Origin: Cherax quadricarinatus
Lineage: Eukaryota > Arthropoda > Malacostraca > Decapoda > Parastacidae
NCBI RefSeq assembly: GCF_038502225.1
Contig: NC_091293.1
Location: 17,494,286-17,558,285, forward strand
Direction: 5' to 3'
Length of the DNA: 64,000 nucleotides
The translations under genes and the position numbers were made by a program. The notes below the pieces were generated by a model. That model was not told where the DNA came from and did no database searches. It saw only the letters and a list, made by a program, of their open reading frames with translations. This document shows positions 36,958 through 48,100 of this stretch, piece by piece. Position 1 is the stretch's first letter; each line of letters begins with the position of its first letter.

Positions 36958-39742
36958 AGCAGGTTGTGTCAACACCAGGTTGTGTCAGCACCAGGTTGTG
37001 TCAACACCAGGTTGTGTCAGCACCAGGTTGTGTCAGCACCAGGTTGTGTCAGCACCAGGTTGTGTCAACACCAGGTTGTGTCAGCACCAGGTTGTGTCAG
37101 CACCAGGTGTGTCAGCAACAGGTTGTGTCAGCACCAGGTTGTGTCAGCACCAGGTTGTGTCAGCACCAGGTTGTGTCAACACCAGGTTGTGTCAGCACCA
37201 GGTTGTGTCAGCACCAGGTTGTGTCAGCAGCAGGTTGTGTCAGCACCAGGTTGTGTCAGCAGCTGGTTGTGCCAGCACCAGGTTGTGTCAGCACTAGGTT
37301 GTGTCGGCACCAGGTTGTGTCGGCACCAGGTTGTGTCAGCAGCAGGTTGTGTCAGCACCAGGCTGTGTCAGCAGCAGGTTGTGTCAGCAGTAGGTTGTGT
37401 CAGCAGCAGGTTGTGTCAGCAGCAGGTTGTGTCAGCAGCAGGTTGTGTCAGCAGCAGGTTGTGTCAACACCAGGTTGTGTCAGCACCAGGTTGTGTCAAC
37501 ACCAGGTTGTGTCAGCACCAGGTTGTGTCAGCACCAGGTTGTGTCAGCACCAGGTTGTGTCAACACCAGGTTGTGTCAGCAGCAGGTTGTGTCAGCACCA
37601 GGTTGTGTCAGCAACAGGTTGTGTCAGCACCAGGTTGTGTCAGCACCAGGTTGTGTCAGCACCAGGTTGTGTCAACACCAGGTTGTGTCAGCAGCAGGTT
37701 GTGTCAGCACCAGGTTGTGTCAACACCAGGTTGTGTCAACACAAGGTTGTGTCAGCACCAGGTTGTGTCAGCACCAGGTTGTGTCAACACCAGGTTGTGT
37801 CAGCAGCAGGTTGTGTCAGCACCAGGTTGTGTCAGCAGCAGGTTGTGTCAGCACCATGTTGTGTCAGCACGAGGTTGTGTCAGCACCAGGTTGTGTCAGA
37901 ACCAGTTTGTGTCAGCACCAGGTTGTGTCAGCACCAGGTTGTGTCGGCAACCAGGTTGTGTCAGCACCAGGTTGTGTCAGCACCAGGTTGTGTCAGCACC
38001 AGTTTGTGTCAGCAGCAGGTTGTGTCAGCACCAGGTTGTGTCAGCAGCAGGTTGTGTCAGCAGCAGGTTGTGTCAGCACCAGGATGTGTCAGCACCAGGT
38101 TGTGTCCGCACCAGGTTGTGTCAGCACCAGGTTGTGTCAGCACCAGGTTGTGTCAGCACCAGGTTGTGTCAGCACCGGCTTGTGTCAGCACCAGGTTGTG
38201 TCAGCACCAGGTTGTGTCAGCACCAGGTTGTGTCAGCAGCAGGTTGTGTCAGCACCAGGTTGTGTCAGCAGCAGGTTGTGTCAGCACCAGGTTGTGTCAG
38301 CAGCAGGTTGTGTCAACAGCAGGTTGTGTCAGCACCAGGATGTGTCAGCACCAGGTTGTGTCAGCACCAGGTTGTGTCAGCACCAGGTTGTGTCAACACC
38401 AGGTTGTGTCAGCACCAGGTTATGTCAGCACCAGGTTGTGTCAGCACCAGGTTGTGTCAACACCAGGTTGTGTCAGCAGCAGGTTGTGTCAGCACCAGGT
38501 TGTGTCAGCACCAGGTTGTGTCAGCACCAGGTTGTGTCAGCACCAGGTTGTGTCAGCACCAGGTTGTGTCAGCAGCAGGTTGTGTCAGCAGCAGGTTGTG
38601 TCAGCACCAGGTTGTGTCAGCACAAGGTTGTGTCAGCACCAGGTTGTGTCAGCACCAGGTTGTGTCAGCAGCAGGTTGTGTCAGCACCAGGATGTGTCAG
38701 CACCAGGTTGTGTCAGCACCAGGTTGTGTCAGCACCAGATTGTGTCAGCAGCAGGTTGTGTCAGCACCAGGTTGTGTCAGCACCAGGTTGTGTCAGCAGC
38801 AGGTTGTGTCAGCACCAGGTTGTGTCAGCACCAGGTTGTGTCAGCAGCAGGTTGTATCAGCAGCAGGTTGTATCAGCAGCAGGTTGTGTCAGCAGCAGGG
38901 TGTGTCAGCAGCAGGTTGTGTCAGCACCAGGATGTTTCAGCACCAGGTTGTGTCAGCACCAGGTTGTGTCAGCACCAGATTGTGTCAGCAGCAGGTTGTG
39001 TCAGCACCAGGTTGTGTCAACACCAGGTTGTGTCAGCAGCAGGTTGTGTCAGCACCAGGTTGTCTCAGCACCAGGTTGTGTCAGCACCAGGTTGTGTCAG
39101 CACCAGGTTGTGTCAGCACCAGGATGTGTCAGCACCAGGTTGTGTCAGCACCAGGTTGTGTCAGCACCAGGTTGTGTCAGCAGAAGGTTGTGTCAGCACC
39201 AGGTTGTGTCAGCACCAGGTTGTGTCAGCACCAGGTTGTGTCAGCACCAGGTTGTGTCAGCAGCAGGTTGTGTCAGCACCAGGTTTTGTCAGCACCAGGT
39301 TGTGTCAGCACCAGGTTGTGTCAGCACCAGGTTGTGTCAGCACCAGGTTGTGTCAGCAGCAGGTTGTGTCAGCACCAGGTTGTGTCAGCACCAGGTTGTG
39401 TCAGCACCAGGTTGTGTCAGCACCAGGTTGTGTCAGCACCAGGTTGTGTCAGCACCAGGTTGTGTCAGCACAAGGCTGTGTCAGCACCAGGATGTGTCAG
39501 CACCAGGTTGTGTCAGCACCAGGTTGTGTCAGCACCAGGTTGTGTCAGCACCAGGTTGTGTCAGCATCAGGTTGTGTCAGCACCAGGTTGTGTCAGCACC
39601 AGGTTGTGTCAGCACCAGGTTGTGTCAGCAGCAGGTTGTGTCAGCACCAGGTTGTGTCAGCACCAGGTTGTGTCAGCACCAGGTTGTGTCAGCAGCAGGT
39701 TGTGTCAGCAGCAGGTTGTGTCAGCACCAGGTTGTGTCAGCA
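36958..39742. repeat. 2832-bp higher-order repeat, second copy
   Basis: The direct tandem partner of 34126-36957. Identity stops at about 39742, where the first copy continues with CAGCACC units but this copy changes to the homogeneous CAGCAGC form. Confidence 0.85.
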
Positions 39743-41574
39743 GCAGGTTGTGTCAGCAGCAGGTTGTGTCAGCAGCAGGTTGTGTCAGCAGCAGGTTGTG
39801 TCAGCAGCAGGTTGTGTCAGCAGCAGGTTGTGTCAGCAGCAGGTTGTGTCAGCAGCAGGTTGTGTCAGCAGCAGGTTGTGTCAGCACCAGGTTGTGTCAG
39901 CACCAGGTTGTGTCAGCACCAGGTTGTGTCAGCAGCAGGTTGTGTCAGCAGCAGGTTGTGTCAGCAGCAGGTTGTGTCAGCAGCAGGTTGTGTCAGCAGC
40001 AGGTTGTGTCAGCAGCAGGTTGTGTCAGCAGCAGGTTGTGTCAGCACCAGGTTGTGTCAGCACCAGGTTGTGTCAGCACCAGGTTGTGTCAGCAGCAGGT
40101 TGTGTCAGCAGCAGGTTGTGTCAGCAGCAGGTTGTGTCAGCAGCAGGTTGTGTCAGCACCAGGTTGTGTCAGCAGCAGGTTGTGTCAGCACCAGGTTGTG
40201 TCAGCACCAGGTTGTGTCAACAGCAGGTTGTGTCAGCAGCAGGTTGTGTCAGCAGCAGGTTGTGTCAGCAGCAGGTTGTGTCAGCACCAGGTTGTGTCAG
40301 CACCAGGTTGTGTCAGCAGCAGGTTGTGTCAGCAGCAGGTTGTGTCAGCAGCAGGTTGTGTCAGCAGCAGGTTGTGTCAGCAGCAGGTTGTGTCAGCAGC
40401 TGGTTGTGTCAGCACCAGGTTGTGTCAGCAGCAGGTTGTGTCAGCAGCAGGTTGTGTCAGCAGCAGGTTGTGTCAGCACCAGGTTGTGTCAGCACCAGGT
40501 TGTGTCAGCAGCAGGTTGTGTCAGCAGCAGGTTGTGTCAGCAGCAGGTTGTGTCAGCAGCTGGTTGTGTCAGCAGCAGGTTGTGTCAGCACCAGGTTGTG
40601 TCAGCAGCAGGTTGTGTCAGCACCAGGTTGTGTCAGCACCAGGTTGTGTCAACAGCAGGTTGTGTCAGCAGCAGGTTGTGTCAGCAGCAGGTTGTGTCAG
40701 CAGCAGGTTGTGTCAGCAGCAGGTTGTGTCAGCACCAGGTTGTGTCAGCAGCAGGTTGTGTCAGCAGCAGGTTGTGTCAGCAGCAGGTTGTGTCAGCAGC
40801 AGGTTGTGTCAGCAGCAGGTTGTGTCAGCAGCAGGTTGTGTCAGCAGCAGGTTGTGTCAGCAGCAGGTTGTGTCAGCAGCAGGTTGTGTCAGCAGCAGGT
40901 TGTGTCAGCACCAGGTTGTGTCAGCAGCAGGTTGTGTCAGCAGCAGGTTGTGTCAGCAGCAGGTTGTGTCAGCAGCAGGTTGTGTCAGCAGCAGGTTGTG
41001 TCAGCAGCAGGTTGTGTCAGCACCAGGTTGTGTCAGCAGCAGGTTGTGTCAGCACCAGGTTGTGTCAGCACCAGGTTGTGTCAACAGCAGGTTGTGTCAG
41101 CAGCAGGTTGTGTCAGCAGCAGGTTGTGTCAGCAGCAGGTTGTGTCAGCAGCAGGTTGTGTCAGCAGCAGGTTGTGTCAGCACCAGGTTGTGTCAGCAGC
41201 AGGTTGTGTCAGCAGCAGGTTGTGTCAGCAGCAGGTTGTGTCAGCAGCAGGTTGTGTCAGCAGCAGGTTGTGTCAGCAGCAGGTTGTGTCAGCAGCAGGT
41301 TGTGTCAGCACCAGGTTGTGTCAGCAGCAGGTTGTGTCAGCAGCAGGTTGTGTCAGCAGCAGGTTGTGTCAGCAGCAGGTTGTGTCAGCTCCAGGTTGTG
41401 TCAGCAGCAGGTTGTGTCAGCAGCAGGTTGTGTCAGCAGCAGGTTGTGTCAGCAGCAGGTTGTGTCAGCAGCAGGTTGTGTCAGCAGCAGGTTGTGTCAG
41501 CAGCAGGTTGTGTCAGCAGCAGGTTGTGTCAGCAGCAGGTTGTGTCAGCAGCAGGTTGTGTCAGCAGCAGGTGT
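39743..41574. repeat. Homogeneous right end of the 16-bp array
   Basis: About 1.8 kb in which most units are AGGTTGTGTCAGCAGC, with interspersed CAGCACC units, rare CAGCTGG, AACAGC or CAGCTCC variants and no 17-bp forms. It ends sharply in CAGCAGGTGTTGAATTAC. Confidence 0.85.
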
Positions 41575-41680
41575 TGAATTACATCTTTAAGTGATCGGTT
41601 TATTTCAAAAAATTTTTGAAAGCATTGTTTAAAATTGTCAAAAACAAAAAGTTAACTTATATTTTAGGTTAGATTAGGAT
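41575..41680. other. Unique spacer between array and LINE-B
   Basis: A short AT-rich unique segment joining the end of the 16-bp array to the 3' end of LINE-B copy 1. No feature is recognised. Confidence 0.6.
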
Positions 41681-41702
41681 TACCTGGAGAGAGTTCCGGG
41701 GA

Positions 41703-43617
41703 TCAACGCCCCCGCGGCCCGGTCTGTGACCAGGCCTCCTGGTGGATCAGAGCCTGATCAACCAGGCTGTTGCTGCTGGCTGCACGCGAACCAACGTACG
41801 AGCCACAGCCCGGCTGATCAGGAACTGACTTTAGGTGCTTGTCCAGTGCCAGCTTGAAGACTGCCAGGGGTCTGTTGGTAATCCCCCTTATGTGTGCTGG
41901 GAGGCAGTTGAACAGTCTCGGGCCCCTGACACTTATTGTATGGTCTCTTAACGTGCTAGTGACACCCCTGCTTTTCATTGGGGGGATGGTGCATCGTCTG
42001 CCGAGTCTTTTGCTTTCGTAAAGAGTTATTTTTCGTGTGCAAGTTCGGTACTAATCCCTCCTGGATATTCCAGGTGTATATAATCATGTATCTCTCCCGC
42101 CTGCGTTCCAGGGAGTACAGGTTCAGGAACTTCAAGCGCTCCCAGTAATTGAGGTGTTTCATCTCCGTTATGTGTGCCTTGAAGGTTCTCTGTACATTTT
42201 CTAGGTCAGTAATTTCACCTGCCTTGAAAGGTGCTGTTAGTGTGCAGCAATATTCCAGCCTAGATAGAACAAGTGACCTGAAGAGTGTCATCATGGGCTT
42301 GGCCTCCCTAGTTTTGAAGGTTCTCATTATCCATCCTGTCATTTTTCTAGCAGATGCGATTGATTCAATGTTATGGTCCTTGAAGGTGAGATCCTCCGAC
42401 ATGATCACTCCCAGGTCTTTGACGTTAATTTTTCGCTCTATTTTGTGGCTGGAATTTGTTTTATACTCTGATGAAGATTTAATTTCCTCGTGTTTACCAT
42501 ATCGGAGTAATTGAAATTTCTCATCGCTGAACTTCATATTGTTTCCTGCAGCCCACTGAAAGATTTGGTTGATGTCCGCCTGGAGCCTTGCAGTGTCTGC
42601 AGTGGAAGACACTGTCATGCAGATTCGCGTGTCATCTGCAAAGGAAGACACTGTGCTGTGACTGACATCCTTGTCCATGTCAGATATGAGGATGAGGAAC
42701 AAGATGGGAGCGAGTACTGTGCCTTGCGGAACAGAGCTTTTCACCGTAGCCGCCTCAGACTTTACTCTGTTGACTACTACTCTTTGTGTTCTGTTTGTGA
42801 GAAAATTATAGATCCATCTACCAATTTTTCCTGTAATTCCTTTAGATCGCATTTTGTTCGCTATTACGACATGGTCACACTTGTCGAAGGCTTTTGCAAA
42901 GTCTGCGTATATTACATCTGCATTCTTTTTGTCTTCTAGTGCATCTAGGACCTTGTCGTAGTGATCCAGTAGTTGGGAGAGACAGGAGCGACCTGCTCTA
43001 AACCCGTTTTGCCCTGGGTTGTGTAACTGATGGGTATCTAGATGGGTGGCGATCTTGCTTCTTAGGACCCTTTCAAAGATTTTTATGATATGGGATGTTA
43101 GTGCTATCGGTCTGTAGTTCTTTATTTATTTATTTATTTATTTATTTGAACATGATACAGTGAAGTACAAAGGAATACAGTTATTACAGTGCAACATGCC
43201 TAAGCCCCTTGTATGCAGAACATTATGGGCAAGTTTAAAATTAACTTAAGATTAACTAAGCAATGATATATTCAGTGGTAAAAACATTATTGTAAACAGA
43301 TAACAATTTAGCACAAATGAGTATTACAAAGACAGGTCATATGGTCATTTACTGTGTTGCTGAGCATTCAGTAGAATGGAGTATTCTGTTAGGTAATGTA
43401 ATTAAAAAATAAAGTTTGATTGGGTCACAGGTTAGACATTTATGAGATACAATTATTCAGTATTTATTTAGTTGTGGGCTTTACTGCTCCCTTTGTAAAG
43501 TGGGGCTATGTCTGTTGTTTTTAACAACTTTAGGACGACCCCAGTGTCCATGCTCCCTCTCCATAAGATGTTAAAAGCACATGATAGGGGCTTCTTGCAG
43601 TTCTTGATGAACACGGA
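41703..43617 (-). pseudogene. LINE-B reverse transcriptase, broken copy
   Basis: Homologous to the 779-codon protein at 52917-55256. Motifs visible in minus-strand order are NCKKPLS and KTTDIAPLYKG (43468-43617), then after the nested insert YRPIALTSHIIKI, FAKAFDKCDH (motif A), SSVPQGTVLAPILF (motif B) and SFADDTRI (motif C). The C-terminus is RPLAVFKLALDKHLK. A frameshift near 42000 separates the last 91 codons (41703-41978) from the main frame (41956 upward). It differs from the plus-strand copy by scattered substitutions. Confidence 0.88.
43118..43465 (-). mobile_element. Small nested insert with (TAAA)n tail
   Basis: About 350 bp splits the LINE-B reading frame between codons that are adjacent in the plus-strand copy (SKA and KNYRPI). 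On the minus strand it ends in roughly seven TAAA repeats, which points to a retroposed element in that orientation. I do not recognise the family. It has no open frame, so it is a SINE or the truncated 3' end of a LINE. Confidence 0.65.
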
Positions 43618-44611
43618 TGTGAGGGAAAAGTTCAATAGATAGGAGTAGCGAGGGAGCATATAGTAACAATAGTTTCATTGCCGGCTACTTGTTAAGGTAG
43701 GGTGAGTCAAGCTCCCGCTATTCCCGCCTTTTTCCCCCACCCTGAAAGTGATAGTTTGACTGCCGGCTGCTTGTTAAGGTAGGGTCAGTCTAGCTCCCGC
43801 TATCCCTTCCCCTCCTCCTTCCCCCCCCAAAGGTGACGTGTGGGGCTCTGGTTCAAACAGTAATCACTAGACTCACAGCTCCCAGCACTACTGTAAGTAC
43901 ATGCCTGCCTTGTATTCTAGTGGATTTATGGGTTGAAAGCTTCACTTTTGACCAATAATAAACTTAGTCTTTTCAGCCTTGCTCTATGTTGACTGTTGTA
44001 ATAATCACCACATCTTTTAGGTATTGTACTTATCATGAAGAGTGATTATTTAAGCAGTGGGTAACCTGTCTATCTTTTCAGCTTGGATGACAGAGAGGGT
44101 CACCTGTCAATCAACGAGAAGAACTGGTGGAGATGGACTAACGTCCTGAGACTTCCCCTTTTTGGATTTAATTACCTGTGCACCTGTATGAAATTGCAGG
44201 ACGTAACCCCTCATCATTGCAGCGGTAAAGAACCTGCTTTCCTCTCATCGGGATATAATACTCAAGGCTATACTGTGAAGAACTAGCCAGTGGGTCGTAA
44301 CCAACACCTGCGACCCCCCCCTCCCATCATCAGCAACGGCTACTATTTCAACAACACAGTATCACCAACACCAGACACCCCTATATATATTAGCGTTGAA
44401 TTCAGTTATCATTTATATTTTTCATTTTTCATTTTCTTTAATGTAGGATTAATATTTCATATTTAAGTGTTTTATATTTTATATTTTCTATATAATAAAG
44501 TGTTTATGTTTGTCTGTTATTATTTCTTTTTCTATTCATTAATTTTCCTAAGGAGGAGCCAGCCTTGGTAATACTGTCTGAAGTTATTACAGGGCTGAGT
44601 AAGCCTTTACA
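43618..44611 (+). repeat. 5' LTR of the Gmr1-like element
   Basis: A 994-bp LTR starting TGTGAGGGAAAAG. It holds two tandem copies of an internal unit of about 80-90 bp that begins near 43680 (GCCGGCTACTTGTTAAGG). It has a TATA-like CTATATATATTAG at 44381-44393 and AATAAA at 44494-44499. The 3' LTR has three copies of the internal unit and is 87 bp longer. A 67-codon frame at 44083-44286 recurs in the other LTR and is probably incidental. Confidence 0.9.
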
Positions 44612-45178
44612 AGTGCGACCTTGCCAGGATACAACTCGACAGAATCAAGATTCAATTTCATCTCGAATCTACCATTGGAACTTCAACGCTGCATACCACA
44701 GACTGTTACCACCAGCCATGAGTAATCATTCTCTATGGTAGGACTATGGTACAGGTATTTAAAAGATTTGGTGATTGTTATAGTCTCAATTTATTGTAAG
44801 TCAAGTCAGGCAGGATATAATAGTTAATTCTGCCACCTTTCTTGTGAGCTTGAAACACTTTGGAGGATTAGACTCTAGGGACCCGAGATTTTCCAGTGAC
44901 AATTTGTTTCATTGAGCTCTTTATTTTATCAAGGGAACTGTCGTTGGACACTCTTGATTTGTTGGTGAGAAGATTGGATGGTCAAGGGACCCCATTCTAC
45001 TTACTGTTTGCTCGGAGCCGGCATAGAACCCTTCGTTTTAATTAATACATATTGTTTAATTGAAGCAGGGATCGAGCCCTCTGGTTTATTTACAGTTTGA
45101 ACGGAGCAGGAATTGAACCCTCCGTTTTCTTTAATACCCGTTTCATTTCCCCATATAGTTTAAGTTATTCTTGCAAGC
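44612..45178 (+). other. Leader between 5' LTR and gag
   Basis: An untranslated leader of 567 bp. The usual primer-binding site beginning TGG right after the LTR is not seen. Instead AGTGCGACCTTGCCAGG follows the LTR end. Priming may use an internal tRNA segment or a displaced site. No start-proximal upstream frame of note is present. Confidence 0.6.
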
Positions 45179-48100
45179 ATGGAGGAATACCAGTTTTGGA
45201 TGAATGCTGGAAGTAAGTTAGGAATAACAGGGAAAAATTTAGAATCTTTCATTAGTGCTAAGATCCAGGAAAGACTTGAAAGAGAGAGAATTGAGAGAGA
45301 AGAGAGACAGTTAGAAAGGGAAAGAGAAGAAGAAAAGGAGAGAGAGAGAATCGAAAGAGAAGAGAAAAAGGAGAGAGAGAGAATCGAAAGAGAAGAGAAA
45401 AAGGAGAAAGAGAACCTTGAAAGACAGGAGAAAAAGGAGAGAGAGAGAATTGAGAGAGAAATCCAAGAAAGACAGTTAGAAAGAGAAAGAGAAGACAAAA
45501 AGGAGCGTGATAGACTTGATCGTGAAGAAAGAGCTAGAGAACGTGAGGAACAGGCTAAAATACGTGAGGAACAGGCTAAAATACGTGAGGAACTGGCTAA
45601 AATAAGAGAACTTGAGGAAAGAGCAAAGGATAGAGAAGTTGAGGAAAAAGCTAGAGAACGTGAGGAAAAAGCTAGAGAACTTGAGTTAATAGAGAGAGAA
45701 AAGGATCGCGAGCTCGAAAAATCTCGCCTTGAATTAGAGAATAAAAAGTTAACTCTTACACAACAACAATTAGAGGAAGGAGTAATGGAACAACGTGCAG
45801 TCAGTGCACATATTCCAACACCTAATTTACCTCCCTTCACAGAGGGGGAAGACATAACTTCATACATTATCAGGTTTGAAAATACCGCTACCCTCTGTGA
45901 ATGGCCTGCTGACACCTGGGCTACCAGGTTAGGAATGTTATTTTCTGGTACAGCCTTGAATATCTATGCAACTTTGTCGCAGGATATCATATGTAATTAT
46001 AACCTACTGAAGAAGGCAATCCTTAAAGCATATCAAAAAACCACTAATTCTTACAGGAAAGATTTCAGGTATGCCACCTTACAGCCTGGCCAGAACTTTC
46101 AGCAGTTACAGGTAACACTCTTTCGTTTGTTCGACTTTTGGATAGAGAGTTCAGGAATTGATCACAGTTATGAATCTCTTAGAGACTTCATGGTTGCTGA
46201 CCAGTTCCTGACAGCTCTTCCCCATCAGATACGAACATTCATCAGAGAACGTAACTTGATTAAAGCTGAGGAAGTTGCTGAGGCTGCTGACCTGTATGCT
46301 GAGGCTCACAATTCCTATAAAGACCTAAAGGGATCGAACCCTAAGGGCAAGGGTTCATCAGACCTTAAGAAATCAAAGCCTCTAATGGAAAGTAAAATTA
46401 CTTCTTTTATTCCTGTTTGTCATTTGTGTGGTGTTAAGGGACATAAACGTCCAGATTGTCCTTCTAAGAAGGTCCAAAAAGTTGGAAGATGTTTTAAAGA
46501 CTGTAATGACCAAGCACCCTTCTGTTCAGGAACAGTTAATGGACTTAATGTATCTACCATTTTACGAGACACTGGATGCACATGTATAGTCATTTCTGAT
46601 AAGCTGTTCCCTAACCTTAAAGAAACTCATTCCTCTGCTATACTTTCAGACTACTTGGGCCGTACGGACACTTTTCCTACCATCCGTTGTTACATTAGGT
46701 CTAAATGGTTCACAGGTTGGTCTGAAGCCGTACTAGCTCCCATCACTTCTTGCTCTGTACTAATAGGTAATGTAAAAGGTGCCATTCTTCCTTCTGAGGT
46801 TGACCTTTCATCGCCAAAGGTGGACATAAGCTTTTCAGATCCTCTTCCTGTAGAGTCAGAGAAGCCCCTCGAAAGTTCAGATGAGACAATGTCTCGCGAT
46901 ATTCATGTGGGATTAAAAACCAGTGATGCTACTCTCGAAAGCGAGGTAGTAGGATCACCGGTTCACTTGTTAGATGAAAGTGAAGATATCACCTCCGATA
47001 CTATAAATGTCTTGACTAGGGCTCAGACCAAAGCCCAGGCTTCTCCTACTGTCCATCCTTTGATTTTCCCTGACTTCAAGCCTTTAGATATATCAAAGGA
47101 CTCTTTTGTCAATTTACAACGTAATTGCCCTTCTCTTCAGAATTGCCATAATGCCGCTAAACAAAATCAAGTGATCCAAAGGAAAAACTTTTCATATAAA
47201 TTTGAATATATAAAAGGTATCTTGTACAAGTCAGTATTCAAATTAAATTCAGATGAGATAGACTATTCCATCTTAGTTGTTCCAAGTCAATGCAGAGAGA
47301 CTGTTCTTAAAATGGCTCATGACCTGCCAGTGGCCGGACATTTCTCGCATCGTAAAACCTTAAATAAAATTAGGGAAACCTATTTTTGGCCAAAAATGTC
47401 CTCAGATGTCACTACCTATTGTAGATCGTGTAAAGTTTGCCAACTGTCATCCTCCCGAGGTACCAGGCGAGTACCTATGGTCAAAATGCCTATCTTTACG
47501 GTACCGTTTGAAAGAGTAGCTATTGACATCGTTGGTCCTTTATCTCCACTTTCATCTGGGGGACATAGATATATATTAACATTAGTTGATTATGCTTCGA
47601 GTTTCCCTGAAGCCATACCCTTAAAGACCATAACCACTACAGAGGTGGCTGAAGCCCTTTTGTCCATCTTCTCCAGAGTGGGCATCCCTAGAGAAATTTT
47701 GTCTGACCGTGGGACACAATTCACATCTGACTTAATGCAACATCTATACCAACTTCTGGGAGTGAAGCCTCTCTTCACCACACCCTATCATCCCAGCTGT
47801 AATGGGAGGATTGAGCGCCAGCATTCGATTCTCAAGTCCATTTTAAGGAAACTTTGCTCCCTTAAACCTAAGGAGTGGCATCGTTACCTACCCTGTGCTT
47901 TGTTTGCCATGAGGGAAGTTCCCAGTGACTCTTTGGGGTTTTCACCTTTTGAACTTCTCTATGGTAGACAGGCCAGAGGCCCATTGTCCATCCTTCATGA
48001 CTTATGGACTAATGAGGAGGTAAATGCTGAGGTTCAGTCTTCTTACCAGTTTCTCCTTGACCTTAGATCCAAACTTGAGGAGACCTCTGACATAGTTTCG

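Larger units (their letters stand above)
10112..41574. repeat. Giant 16-bp minisatellite array (about 31.5 kb)
   Basis: Nearly 2000 tandem copies of a 16-bp unit, ACCAGGTTGTTTCAGC or ACCAGGTTGTGTCAGC. Recurrent variants are TTTCTGCACC, CAGCAACAGG, CAGCAGCAGG, GCACGAGG and a 17-bp form CAGCAACCAGG. The unit lacks CpG, and CpG appears only in scattered variants. All three plus frames are free of stops for long distances because three units make 48 nt, or 16 codons, reading TRLFQHQVVSAPGCFS in rotation. Minus frames meet TGA wherever TCAGCA falls in phase. I treat the long plus-strand frames (for example 32031-41594 or 34933-41577) as by-products of the repeat: they have no domain, no signal peptide, no distinctive start, and overlap each other in all frames. 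Confidence 0.97.
41681..43617 (-). mobile_element. LINE-B copy 1 (5'-truncated, interrupted)
   Basis: A minus-strand copy of the LINE seen in plus orientation at 52924-55289. Its 3' end (ACCTGGAGAGAG) is at about 41681. It contains the RT palm and C-terminus, is interrupted by a small insert at 43118-43465, and is cut at 43617 by the LTR retrotransposon. An endonuclease piece of what may be the same LINE reappears at 51073-51236, beyond the LTR element. The terminal GC-rich hairpins match the other two copies. Confidence 0.9.

Noticed and set aside
10112..41574. Possible CRISPR array
   Set aside because: Units are directly contiguous with no unique spacers, and the window is eukaryotic.
32031..41594. 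3187-codon plus-strand ORF and its large relatives (12765-17411, 21085-25362, 34933-41577)
   Set aside because: They exist only because the 16-bp unit lacks stops in every plus frame. They overlap each other in all frames, encode only the repeat peptide and have no domain.
42149..42939. Plus-strand ORFs over LINE-B copy 1
   Set aside because: They are antisense to the RT frame; the same shadows appear on the minus strand of copy 2 at 54021-54811.
44612..44640. Canonical primer-binding site after the 5' LTR
   Set aside because: No TGG-starting tract follows the LTR; GTGCGACCTTGCCA reads like the complement, so I do not call a site.
45160..45915. Minus-strand Ser-rich 251-codon ORF
   Set aside because: Antisense shadow of the Glu/Arg/Lys coiled-coil part of the LTR element Gag.
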